A stretch of DNA of 16,243 nucleotides from Victivallales bacterium. Lineage in GTDB: Bacteria > Verrucomicrobiota > Lentisphaeria > Victivallales > JAADHT01. The notes beneath the pieces were generated by a model that was not told the origin of the DNA, ran no database searches, and saw only the letters and a program-made list of their open reading frames with translations. Positions 1-6,770 of this stretch are shown one piece after another; the first letter of the stretch is position 1; each line of letters starts with the position of its first letter. The stretch lies in contig JAFGFR010000031.1 in the NCBI GenBank assembly GCA_016930955.1, forward strand, positions 1-16,243, given 5' to 3'. The position numbers and the translations under genes are program-made.

Positions 1-1334
1 GTCATGAGCGGCCTGCCGGGCTTGGCCCCTAGCCACTGCGGGACATTCCCAGCGGACTCCGGTGAGACGGAGGAGGGCAGGACCAACATCGAGCCGCCGT
101 CCGAGACGAAGGCCTTCAATGCCGAAACAGACTGCTCGTCCAATGCCGGGATGGACTGCCATGCCAGTGCGATGAACAAGGGTTTGTCGTCCTGCATGGC
201 GGTTTTGATTGACTCGGGGGGGCAGAACACGTTGACCATCCCTGACAGTGCCCCGTCCGGGGCGGGGGCAATGGCCAGCGGCAGGACGCCGAAATCCTTC
301 ACGTCGCCGCAAAGCAGCACCTTCCTGACGCCGGAGCAGTTGAACGCGATGAATGCCTTGTTGTCTCCGGCGAACGAGTCCCCTTCGATCTGCGCGGCGG
401 CCCAGTGAAGCCCGTTGAGCTTTGGGACAATATTATGATGAACCACCGACTCGGCCCCCGCCTGAAGAGTGATGGTCTCGGATCTCGCCGACCCGGAGCT
501 GTCGCGGATGTCAAGCTGAAACTGCGCATCATGCAAACTGTTGTTGAACAAGGTGATCTCGAGCACAGACGCCCGGTTGACGATGAAGCGCGGCTCGAGG
601 AAACACATTGACGCGATTGCCGCATTTCCCCTTTCCGGGGCCTTCACCGGCATCCTGTGGACCGTCAGGTGGAAATTGGTCGAGAGGCTGTCCAGGGCGA
701 TTGGCGCCGAGGCCTGCCACTCATGCTGCTGCATGTCCGAGAGCACGTGTATCTCGAATCTGTCGGCGTGTGTTTTCTCGAGGGTTGCGAGAGCCTTGTT
801 CAATGCTGCCGGGATATTGCCTTGCGCCTCGGTCAAGGCGAGGTTGTCCAGCGATGCCTTGAGAAGGTTCTTGTCGTCTGTGCATCCTGCCGGGAGGGAA
901 GCTGCGGGGTCTTCCACTGTCAGAATCAACGCCGCGCGGTCGCCGCCGCCCATCGCGGCGACGATCTTCCCTGCCGTCTCGATGGCAAGCTCGAAATTCG
1001 AGCGTCCGCCGGAAATGGCCTCCATCCCCATCGAGGAGGAATTGTCTATGACGATCGCCATCGAGTGCCTCGTGCCCTCGCTTTTTGTCCCGGTGGCGAC
1101 AATGCCGGACAAGGCCAGAAGCAGAAGCGCGATGAACAGCATCCTCGCCAGGAGAAGAAGATACTCGCGGATTCTCCGTTTTGCGCTGAAACGCCTGTCT
1201 ATCATCAGGAAGAACATGAATGATGGGAACTTCACCGGCTTCCTGCGTAGCCTGTAGTAGAGATGGAATACCAAGGGCAGCAGGGCGACAGGCAGCAGCC
1301 AGATGAAGAGCGGGTTTGTGATTGCCAGACTCAT
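1..1334 (-). CDS. BatA-like membrane protein with von Willebrand A domain (C-terminus cut by window edge)
   Basis: I translated this partial gene from the minus strand; 444 codons are visible and the frame is open to the left edge. The first 30 residues (ITNPLFIWLLPVALLPLVFH) match the N-terminal 'aerotolerance regulator' BatA segment with its first membrane helix (about 8-27). A basic stretch follows, then a second helix (about 58-80). A VWA domain begins after that: its MIDAS motif is D97-N-S99-S-S101, and LSDMQQHEW lies further on. The later part is less conserved, as is usual for the long BatA/BatB-type proteins of this group. Its ATG overlaps the TGA of the upstream DUF58 gene in an ATGA, so the two are translationally coupled. 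Such pairs usually work with a MoxR AAA ATPase in envelope stress or protein maturation. The family is clear; the exact role is not known. Confidence 0.85.
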   Translation of the reverse strand, partial: MSLAITNPLFIWLLPVALLPLVFHLYYRLRRKPVKFPSFMFFLMIDRRFSAKRRIREYLLLLARMLFIALLLLALSGIVATGTKSEGTRHSMAIVIDNSSSMGMEAISGGRSNFELAIETAGKIVAAMGGGDRAALILTVEDPAASLPAGCTDDKNLLKASLDNLALTEAQGNIPAALNKALATLEKTHADRFEIHVLSDMQQHEWQASAPIALDSLSTNFHLTVHRMPVKAPERGNAAIASMCFLEPRFIVNRASVLEITLFNNSLHDAQFQLDIRDSSGSARSETITLQAGAESVVHHNIVPKLNGLHWAAAQIEGDSFAGDNKAFIAFNCSGVRKVLLCGDVKDFGVLPLAIAPAPDGALSGMVNVFCPPESIKTAMQDDKPLFIALAWQSIPALDEQSVSALKAFVSDGGSMLVLPSSVSPESAGNVPQWLGAKPGRPLM

Positions 1335-2221
1335 GCCCTGAGTGTCCTTTTGTGAATTGCCTCGACGGCTGGGACGGAGGTGCTGTTCAAGGAGTAGTCC
1401 ACGGAAAGTGATGCGCATCCTGACCGGATGGTCTGTATGTAGTGCTCAACCGAGGCGCTGTAGGCATCGCGGATCTCGTCGGCGTTGACCAGCATCCTTT
1501 TCCCGGTCTCGAGCTCCTGCAGCTCGTTTATCCCAAGCATCTTGAGCATCAGCTCGCAGGGGTCGAGCACATGCATGAGCATGATCTCGTGCCCGAGGAA
1601 ATGGAGGTGGTTTATGCCGTTGAGTATCTTCTCCGGCGCCTCGAGCAGGTCGGATATGACTATGACAAAGCTTTTCGGGCTAATGATCTCGGCCGCGTCG
1701 TGCATCACGGCGCCGATATCGCTGCGCCCTACGTCGCGGATACCCTCGAGCGCCTTGAGATGCGGGTGCAGCGTCGGCAGGGAATGGGCCGGGGGAAGCA
1801 AGGTGACTATCTTCTCGTCGAATACCACCAATCCCGCCGAATCCTGCTGGTTGACAAGCACATACATCATCCCTGCGGCAAGCGACCGCGCGTATTCCCC
1901 CTTGGAGGACGGTGCCTCGCCCTTGAATCCCATGCTCTCGGAAGAGTCGAGCAACACATACCCCCTGATGGATGTCTCCTCCTCGTATCTGCGGATCACG
2001 TACTTGTCGCTGCGGGCGTACACGGCCCAGTCAATCAGGTCCGCCGGGTCGCCCGGGCTGTACTCGCGGTAGTCCGCGAACTCCACCGAGGCCCCGTAGG
2101 CCGTTGACCTGTGCGCGCCGACCGTGTCGCCCTTCAAAGGCTTCCGGGGCTGAAGACGCAAAGACCTCAAGGCCTCGGCAAACTCCGCACGCAAATATTT
2201 GTACCCCGAATCACCTGACAT
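1331..2221 (-). CDS. DUF58 domain protein (VWA-like)
   Basis: The product is 296 residues from the ATG at 2221. The signature DUF58 block (FADYREYSPGDPADLIDW, then AR..KYVIRRYEEE) lies at residues 48-82. It is followed by a VWA-like MIDAS, D92-S-S-E-S96, and a typical VWA core (VIVISDLLEAPE). No membrane helix is visible, so the protein is probably cytoplasmic and peripheral to its BatA partner. The frame stays open upstream to 2389, but that extension translates the palindromic repeat at 2343-2384. The family's N-terminus (YLRAEFAEALRSLRLQPRK) begins just after M1, which fixes the start at 2221. The ribosome site is weak (GGAT about 7 nt upstream). It is the first gene of the visible operon; no moxR gene precedes it here. 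Confidence 0.88.
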   Translation of the reverse strand: MSGDSGYKYLRAEFAEALRSLRLQPRKPLKGDTVGAHRSTAYGASVEFADYREYSPGDPADLIDWAVYARSDKYVIRRYEEETSIRGYVLLDSSESMGFKGEAPSSKGEYARSLAAGMMYVLVNQQDSAGLVVFDEKIVTLLPPAHSLPTLHPHLKALEGIRDVGRSDIGAVMHDAAEIISPKSFVIVISDLLEAPEKILNGINHLHFLGHEIMLMHVLDPCELMLKMLGINELQELETGKRMLVNADEIRDAYSASVEHYIQTIRSGCASLSVDYSLNSTSVPAVEAIHKRTLRA

Positions 2222-2291
2222 TTCATATCCAAATAAGAAACTCGCCGCAAAAAAAAACGCACATGAGAACACACAAAACAATACCCCTTCA

Positions 2292-2304
2292 TGCGGATTT
2301 CGCA
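2292..2304. repeat. TGCGRANTTCGCA-type palindrome, copy 1
   Basis: TGCGGATTTCGCA is a 13-mer palindrome with one G-T mismatch around a central T. It lies between genes, upstream of the DUF58 start. It belongs to a set of five similar sites in the window. Confidence 0.5.
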
Positions 2305-2312
2305 AACCAAAT

Positions 2313-2343
2313 CCCTTGCGTGCCCCTTTGGCACACGCAAGGG
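2313..2343. repeat. Perfect 10-bp hairpin next to repeat copy A
   Basis: CCCTTGCGTG at 2313-2322 is exactly complementary to CACGCAAGGG at 2334-2343, with an 11-nt loop. It abuts the 42-bp repeat at 2343-2384, so the two make a tandem double hairpin. No T-run follows on either strand at the usual distance, so it is not an obvious terminator. The second repeat copy at 3078 lacks this hairpin. Confidence 0.6.
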
Positions 2344-2384
2344 GCACCACACGCCGGGTGTATGGGCACGGCACGCCGTGCCCC
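2343..2384 (+). repeat. 42-bp palindrome-bearing intergenic repeat, copy A
   Basis: The stretch aligns without gaps to 3078-3119 with 36 of 42 bases identical. Its core is the palindrome GGGCACGGCACGCCGTGCCC (2364-2383), with 9-bp arms around AC, preceded by CGGGTGTAT. It looks like a REP-type intergenic element. Reading frames through it give peptides such as GHGVPCPYTRR, which create false N-terminal extensions of the neighbouring genes. Confidence 0.75.
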
Positions 2385-2441
2385 AACATGGCAATTATTG
2401 CAAAAAATACCCCGTCAATCTAAAAGCCCCGGGTTTTGGGC

Positions 2442-2470
2442 TTGACATCATCTCCGGCAGTGTGTATGGT
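2442..2470 (+). promoter_or_regulatory. Promoter of vapBC
   Basis: TTGACA at 2442-2447 is a perfect -35 box. A 17-nt spacer separates it from TATGGT at 2465-2470. Transcription would begin near 2477, just before the vapB ribosome site. The -10 box lies inside the inverted repeat described next. Confidence 0.75.
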
Positions 2471-2480
2471 AGATACACAC
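2460..2480 (+). promoter_or_regulatory. VapB/VapBC operator (inverted repeat over the -10 box)
   Basis: GTGTGTAT (2460-2467), 5 nt (GGTAG), then ATACACAC (2473-2480) form a perfect 8-bp inverted repeat. It covers the -10 box and start-point region of vapBC. Type II antitoxins of the VapB family commonly bind such palindromes and autorepress, with the toxin as co-repressor. Position and symmetry support that reading; binding itself is inferred. Confidence 0.7.
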
Positions 2481-2494
2481 ATTGGAGGCATATG

Positions 2495-2686
2495 ATGAGG
2501 ACGAATGTTGTTATAGACGACAAATTGATGACTCGAGCGTTGCGCATGAGCGGTTGCCGCACGAAGCGTTCGGCGATTGAATCGGGGCTGCGTCTGCTGG
2601 TCCAGGTAAACAGCCAGAGGAAGCTACGCGGTTTGAAGGGTAAAATCCAATGGGATGGAGACCTTGAAGCGATGAGAAGGGACTGA
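2495..2686 (+). CDS. vapB: VapB-family antitoxin
   Basis: The product is 63 residues (MRTNVVIDDKLMTRALRMSG and onward). It matches the short VapB antitoxins (PF09957 type): an N-terminal beta strand TNVVID that dimerises as a DNA-binding element, a helix, the TKRSAIESGLRLL segment, and the C-terminal tail GKIQWDGDLEAMRRD that wraps the toxin. GGAGG at 2484-2488 is 6 nt from ATG 2495 and only 3 nt from ATG 2492, so 2495 is preferred. The frame is open further upstream through the repeat, but the promoter at 2442-2470 lies inside that extension and rules it out. It neutralises the VapC encoded 1 nt downstream and probably represses the operon through the 2460-2480 palindrome. Confidence 0.9.
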   Translation: MRTNVVIDDKLMTRALRMSGCRTKRSAIESGLRLLVQVNSQRKLRGLKGKIQWDGDLEAMRRD

Positions 2687-2687
2687 G

Positions 2688-3077
2688 ATGGTAATCGTTG
2701 ACACATCCGGGTGGATCGAGTACCTTGGAGGAGGAGTGCCCCGTATCGTGGAGAAGATTGACCTTTGCCTGGATTTGGATCTTGTGGCGATCGGGGATTT
2801 GATTTATTGCGAGGTGATGCAAGGCATTCGCTCGCCGCGTGAGAGGCAAGAGGTTTCCGAGCTTCTCCTCTCACTTCCGCAGTTCGACATGGTCGGCTTC
2901 GGCGTGGCGGAGAAATCGGCGTCCAACTACCGGCTTCTGAGGTCCAGGGGCGTGACCGTAAGAAAGACGATTGATGTCCTCATCGGCACCTTCTGTGCAG
3001 AACACGGGCTTCAACTCATCCACTTTGACTCAGATTTCGACCTGATGGCCAAACATATTGGACTCGACATAATCTAA
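2688..3077 (+). CDS. vapC: VapC-family PIN-domain toxin ribonuclease
   Basis: The 129-residue product is a complete PIN domain. The acidic metal-binding residues are visible: D5 in VDTSGWIEYL, E42 in LIYCEVMQG, D96 in RKTIDVLIGTFC, and D116 in HFDSDFDLMA. It is expected to be a Mg-dependent endoribonuclease; members of this family cleave tRNA or the 23S sarcin-ricin loop, but the target cannot be told from sequence. TGAGATG links it to vapB with a 1-nt gap, so the pair is co-translated. All catalytic residues are intact, so the toxin is probably active. The stop codon directly abuts repeat copy B at 3078. Confidence 0.92.
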   Translation: MVIVDTSGWIEYLGGGVPRIVEKIDLCLDLDLVAIGDLIYCEVMQGIRSPRERQEVSELLLSLPQFDMVGFGVAEKSASNYRLLRSRGVTVRKTIDVLIGTFCAEHGLQLIHFDSDFDLMAKHIGLDII

Positions 3078-3119
3078 GGCACGGCACATCGGGTGTATGG
3101 GCACGGCGTGCCGTGCCCC
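3078..3119 (+). repeat. 42-bp palindrome-bearing intergenic repeat, copy B
   Basis: It is in the same orientation as copy A (2343-2384), with 36 of 42 bases identical, and begins directly after the vapC stop. The core GGGCACGGCGTGCCGTGCCC (3099-3118) has the same 9-bp arms but GT at the centre, so it is the exact reverse complement of the core in copy A. No T-run follows. Confidence 0.75.
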
Positions 3120-3204
3120 CACAATGGAACGATTCGGGAGACCAGGACTCCGACACCTGCTTGCCGTCCGCCTAGCTGTGTTTCGCAGGGGGCTAAGGGA
3201 AAAG

Positions 3205-4614
3205 CTATTCTGTCTTCTCCACCAACTCGTGGTGCATTGCTATCTGTGCCTTCTTGAAATTCTCGCGCGATATGACAAACTGCATGTTGACCTGCCGCAT
3301 GCACTGGTCAAGGGCCAGAATGTTTATCCCCTCGTCGGACAATGCCTTCGCAGCCTTGTAGAGAAACCCTGGAATCTTCATGTTGTTCCCTATCGCCGAG
3401 ACAATTGCCACCTTCTCGATTCGGACTTGCGCTCCAGGGAAAACACGCCTGATCTCCTTTATGCAATTGTTCACGCCTTTCGACTTCTCTGACACGTAGT
3501 GCGTTATCGTATTAGCGTTCGTGTTCTTCGCGATGTAGCTTATCTTGTGTCTTGCAAGGCATTGCAGAAGATCTAGGTCGTATCCGTGCTGCCCGACCAT
3601 GTCGGAGTCGAAAACCTCTATCGCCACGATGTCCTCACGGCCGCAGATCATGTCTATCTTGGGCTTGTCTGAAACGTAGTTTTTCGATATCAGCGTCCCT
3701 GGGTCATCTGGCTCGAAGGTGTTCTTCACCCTGATGGGTATCCCTTTAAGCTCCATCTTCTTCGATGCCTTCGAGTGGATAGCCTCCATCCCCATGTCCG
3801 CCAGCTGGTCGGCTATGTCGAAGTTGGTGAATCCTATTGTCTTGACATTGTCGACCCCAATAAGCTTCGGATCACCGGTGCTGAGATGGAACTCCTTGTG
3901 GATAACGCCCTCCGACGCGCCTGTGAGCACCGCGACCTTGCTGAAGGTTATCTCGCTGTAGCCCCTGTCGAAACTCGACATTATCCCCTCGTCGCATTTG
4001 ACATATCCCGTGACTATCGGGAGCTGTGTGTGCAGGTCTATGCCTTTGAATGCCTGCTTGACCACCTTGTCGAACGGTTTCGATTCGGATTCCATCCAAC
4101 CGGTAAGGTCAACAAATATTGCGTTTACGCCGTTGGCCTGGAGGATCAGCACGGAGTTGTAGGCACTGTGCGCCTCTCCGGCGGCGCTGAGGAACTCGCG
4201 GGTTGCGGGAAGATAATCGTCGGGTTTGAAATGCCCGAAGGAACGCAGGCGGATAATATCCGAAAGACAGGTTGACAATCCGTCTATCCTCTCGTTGACG
4301 AACGCATCGGCAGCCTTGACATCCAGACCTATCCCGGCAAAGCCGCGGTTGATCTTCAGCATGGCCTTCCTCACCACATCAAGTGACTCCTCCCATCCAC
4401 GATCGTTTCTTGCGAACTTCGCAAACACCCCGGGCTTGGCGGTCTTTTTATCCTCAAGCAGCAGATTGGTGACACCACCATAGGCCGAAACCACAAATAT
4501 CCTGCCGTACAAGTCATCCCCTCTCCTCCCGGCAATGATGATGTTCTTCATCACATCGCCGAAAAAGCTCATCGAGGTCCCACCGATCTTCTCTACTGTA
4601 TGACTTCTTTTCAC
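3205..4614 (-). CDS. Aspartate kinase (monofunctional, KIGGTSM class)
   Basis: The product is 469 residues from GTG 4614. It phosphorylates L-aspartate, the first step to Lys, Thr and Met. The kinase domain starts with HTVEKIGGTSM (K9-S14), a variant of the usual KFGGTS. FLSAAGE (E147) and SFDRGYSEITFSK (214-226) follow, then the domain-closing block ADMGMEAIHSKASKKM (272-287). The C-terminal 150 residues are an ACT-type regulatory region, with AIVSAIGNNMKIPGFLYKAA at 403-422. The opening sequence resembles, from memory, the Ask_Ect-like subclass rather than typical LysC or ThrA. The gene starts 5 nt from the hom stop codon, and GAGG lies 12 nt upstream of the GTG. A TTG at 4632 overlapping hom is a possible but less likely start. 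It probably forms an operon with hom; feedback control through the ACT domains is likely. Confidence 0.9.
   Translation of the reverse strand: MKRSHTVEKIGGTSMSFFGDVMKNIIIAGRRGDDLYGRIFVVSAYGGVTNLLLEDKKTAKPGVFAKFARNDRGWEESLDVVRKAMLKINRGFAGIGLDVKAADAFVNERIDGLSTCLSDIIRLRSFGHFKPDDYLPATREFLSAAGEAHSAYNSVLILQANGVNAIFVDLTGWMESESKPFDKVVKQAFKGIDLHTQLPIVTGYVKCDEGIMSSFDRGYSEITFSKVAVLTGASEGVIHKEFHLSTGDPKLIGVDNVKTIGFTNFDIADQLADMGMEAIHSKASKKMELKGIPIRVKNTFEPDDPGTLISKNYVSDKPKIDMICGREDIVAIEVFDSDMVGQHGYDLDLLQCLARHKISYIAKNTNANTITHYVSEKSKGVNNCIKEIRRVFPGAQVRIEKVAIVSAIGNNMKIPGFLYKAAKALSDEGINILALDQCMRQVNMQFVISRENFKKAQIAMHHELVEKTE
4410..4424. repeat. TGCGRANTTCGCA-type palindrome, copy 2
   Basis: TTGCGAACTTCGCAA is a perfect 15-mer palindrome around a central C. 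It lies inside the aspartokinase gene, where the minus strand encodes FAKFA. Confidence 0.55.
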
Positions 4615-4618
4615 TGGC

Positions 4619-5923
4619 CTATATATCCTCAATTCTAAGTATTACCGGTTTGTCCTTCACGCATTCCAGATCGGACATCTCCTCGACAGATTTGCGCAAA
4701 GCTCCCTCGTTTGCAAGATGTGTCAGTATCAGCAGCGATGCGTACTTCGCCTCCCTGTCCTCGGATTCAGCCTGCAGAAAACTTGATATACTCACTTCAT
4801 TTTTCCCGAGTATGCTTGATACGGCGGCCACAACACCGGGTCGGTCAACAACCTCAAGCCTCAGATAATAGCGCGACTTGATCTCGGAATGATCGAGCAG
4901 GCTTTTGAACTGCCTGCCTATTCTGAATGCTGGAACGCGCCTGTGCGAGCCGAACTGCAGGTTCAAAGCCGCGTCAATTATGTCTGCGGCGACAGCGCTG
5001 GCGGTCGCGTCTCTCCCGGCACCGCGGCCGTAGAAAAGCGTCTCGCCCACAGGATTGGCCTTGATCATCACCGCATTGAATACCCCTGAGACATCGGCAA
5101 GTATCCTGTTCCTTTGGAGGAGTGCGGGATGAACACGAAGCTCGATGTCGCCGTCTGACTGCTTTATTATCCCGAGCATCTTTATGCGGTAGCCCAGTTG
5201 CGATGCGAATCGTATGTCACACAGCTTCAAGTCTCGTATCCCCTCGGTCAGCACAGGCTTCATCCCGAACCACTCGCCATAAGCCAGAGATGCCAGGATC
5301 GAGGCCTTGTGCGCGGTGTCTATGCCGTCTATGTCGAAGGACGGGTCCGACTCGGCATAGCCCAGTTCCTGTGCCTCTTTCAATACCGCGTCAAACGGTG
5401 CGTTGTCGTCCTCCATCTTAGTGAGGATATAGTTGCAGGTGCCGTTGAGGATGCCGACGATCTTCTCTATCCTGTTGGCCACGAAGCCTTCACGCAGTGC
5501 CTTGATTATGGGGATGCCTCCTGCAACGCTGGCCTCGTAATAGATATTTGCATCGGATGCCTGTGCGGCGGCGAAAAGCTCCTCCCCGTGTTCGGCAAGC
5601 AGGGCCTTGTTGGCTGTCACGACAGGTTTACCCTTCGACAAAGCCTCGAGTATGAACTCCTTGGCCTTGGTGGTTCCGCCGACCAGCTCGACAACTATGT
5701 CGGAATTCTCGATAAGTCCCGAGACATCGGTGGTCAGCACCCCGTCGGGCAGCGCGATGCCGCGGTCACGGGAGATATCTATGTCTGCTATTTGGCATGT
5801 CTTCAGACGTATTCCCGTCCTGCCGCAGATCATATCCCCGTTCTCGAGTATGCACGACACCACTCCGGCACCCACAGTGCCGAAGCCTATCACCCCCACT
5901 TTGACTGTCTTCTCAAGTTCCAA
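4619..5923 (-). CDS. hom: Homoserine dehydrogenase
   Basis: The 434-residue product has the normal length for monofunctional homoserine dehydrogenases with a C-terminal ACT domain. It reduces aspartate semialdehyde to homoserine with NAD(P)H. The Rossmann motif VGVIGFGTVGAGV is at 9-21, TANKALLA at 103-110, and NGTCNYIL at 160-167. The catalytic block SFDIDGIDTAHK (195-206) has D202 and K206 in the positions of the catalytic Asp/Lys pair. The ACT domain begins about residue 350 (YYLRLEVVDRPGVVAAVSSI). The start is TTG at 5923, with GGAG 5 nt upstream; no in-frame ATG fits. Aspartokinase follows 5 nt after the stop. The gene is preceded by the promoter at 6008-6036. Confidence 0.95.
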   Translation of the reverse strand: MELEKTVKVGVIGFGTVGAGVVSCILENGDMICGRTGIRLKTCQIADIDISRDRGIALPDGVLTTDVSGLIENSDIVVELVGGTTKAKEFILEALSKGKPVVTANKALLAEHGEELFAAAQASDANIYYEASVAGGIPIIKALREGFVANRIEKIVGILNGTCNYILTKMEDDNAPFDAVLKEAQELGYAESDPSFDIDGIDTAHKASILASLAYGEWFGMKPVLTEGIRDLKLCDIRFASQLGYRIKMLGIIKQSDGDIELRVHPALLQRNRILADVSGVFNAVMIKANPVGETLFYGRGAGRDATASAVAADIIDAALNLQFGSHRRVPAFRIGRQFKSLLDHSEIKSRYYLRLEVVDRPGVVAAVSSILGKNEVSISSFLQAESEDREAKYASLLILTHLANEGALRKSVEEMSDLECVKDKPVILRIEDI

Positions 5924-6007
5924 GGCATCTCCAGATGATTCTGAAAGTCCGCAGATTTAACCGAATGTCCCGACACCCTGCCTCATTGCCGGAAAACCCG
6001 GAGGCAA

Positions 6008-6036
6008 AACATACATCGTGCACTCTGCAATAACAA
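6008..6036 (-). promoter_or_regulatory. Candidate promoter of the hom-aspartokinase operon
   Basis: On the minus strand TTGTTA (6036-6031) is followed after exactly 17 nt by TATGTT (6013-6008). Transcription would start near 6001, about 78 nt before the hom TTG. The leader can form a small hairpin (CCGG arms around a GTTTT loop, inside GCCTC/GAGGC). I see no T-box, leader peptide or known amino-acid riboswitch in it. Confidence 0.5.
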
Positions 6037-6053
6037 CCCGGAGTTTAAAAAAT

Positions 6054-6755
6054 CTATTTGCCGGGACAGATAAGTTGTGGGGCCAGTTGGCTCTTCAAAG
6101 GACATTCGTCGGAGCACCCTCTCGGGCGACAGTCCTCCTTGCCAAGCCGGACAAACAGGGCGTGGAACTCATTGAACAACGCGACATCATGAGGCAGGTT
6201 GTCCATGAAAATGCCTCGCAGATCCTCGTAGTTTATATCCAGTGGAATCCCTGCATGCCGTGCCATTATCCTTCTCGTGTAGGCGTCGATCACGAAAGTC
6301 GGCATGTTAAATGCATAAAGCAAGATGCTGTCCGCAGTTTCGGGGCCCACTCCTTTGACCTTCAGCAGAGAAGCACGCCAGTGGTCCAGGTCCCCTAATC
6401 TATGGGACAGCATGCCATTCCTGGTATTCTTGGTCCACCATGCAACCACTTCGAGCATCCGGCATGTCTTCAGGCGGTAGTACCCGGAAGGCTTCAGCAG
6501 TTCATGAAGCTCTATAGTCGGTGTTTCTGCGAATTTCGCAGCATAATGCCCGTCCATGCCGGGAGTGTCCTTTCCCGTATGCACAAGCCCGGCAAGCTTG
6601 AGATTGAGTATCGCCCTCTCGACATTTGTCCAGCTCGTGTTCTGTGTCAGCACCGCCCCGACACAAATCTCCCAAGGGCTGTCCCCGGGCCACCACCCCT
6701 GACTCCCGTACCTCGAATATAGCCTGCCGTATATCTCCAGGAGAAGCTCACGCAA
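6054..6755 (-). CDS. HhH-GPD base-excision DNA glycosylase (endonuclease III-related)
   Basis: The product is 233 residues from TTG 6755. It carries CVGAVLTQNTSWTNVERAI (31-49), the helix-hairpin-helix LLKVKGVGPETADSIL (130-145) and the catalytic aspartate D157 in FVIDAYTRRI. In endonuclease III the second HhH turn carries a catalytic lysine (GVGRKTA). Here the same place reads GVGPETA with E139, so a monofunctional glycosylase like MagIII is more likely than a glycosylase/AP lyase. Cysteines C209, C214, C218 and C230 could ligate an iron-sulfur cluster, but their spacing (4, 3, 11) differs from the Nth pattern. The start is set by an exceptionally complete Shine-Dalgarno (6761-6770) that overlaps the stop of the upstream gene. 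It is last in a probable three-gene operon. Confidence 0.85.
   Translation of the reverse strand: MRELLLEIYGRLYSRYGSQGWWPGDSPWEICVGAVLTQNTSWTNVERAILNLKLAGLVHTGKDTPGMDGHYAAKFAETPTIELHELLKPSGYYRLKTCRMLEVVAWWTKNTRNGMLSHRLGDLDHWRASLLKVKGVGPETADSILLYAFNMPTFVIDAYTRRIMARHAGIPLDINYEDLRGIFMDNLPHDVALFNEFHALFVRLGKEDCRPRGCSDECPLKSQLAPQLICPGK
6527..6541. repeat. TGCGRANTTCGCA-type palindrome, copy 3
   Basis: CTGCGAATTTCGCAG is a perfect 15-mer palindrome around a central T. It is inside the HhH-GPD gene, where the minus strand again encodes AKFA. Confidence 0.55.
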
Positions 6756-6760
6756 GATTT

Positions 6761-6770
6761 GATCACCTCC
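6761..6770 (-). promoter_or_regulatory. Strong Shine-Dalgarno that decides a TTG start
   Basis: GGAGGTGATC on the minus strand is complementary to the full anti-Shine-Dalgarno core. It ends 5 nt before TTG 6755 and contains the TGA stop of the preceding gene. The nearest in-frame ATG, at 6854, would lie 90 nt inside the upstream gene. Confidence 0.8.

Noticed and set aside
541..1257. Long open frame antisense to the BatA-like gene
   Set aside because: The opposite strand carries clear BatA and VWA motifs; this frame gives no recognisable protein and lacks a ribosome site.
1442..2107. Open frame antisense to the DUF58 gene
   Set aside because: It is a mirror of a well-supported coding frame, with no family signature.
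2222..2389. Longer N-terminus of the DUF58 protein
   Set aside because: The extension translates the palindromic repeat and non-conserved sequence; the family's conserved start begins after M at 2221.
2291..2494. Longer N-terminus of VapB
   Set aside because: It would run through the repeat, the promoter and the operator; GGAGG and the family's MRTN start point to 2495.
5924..6007. T-box or amino-acid riboswitch in the hom leader
   Set aside because: The leader is only about 80 nt, has just a small hairpin and lacks a T-box core.
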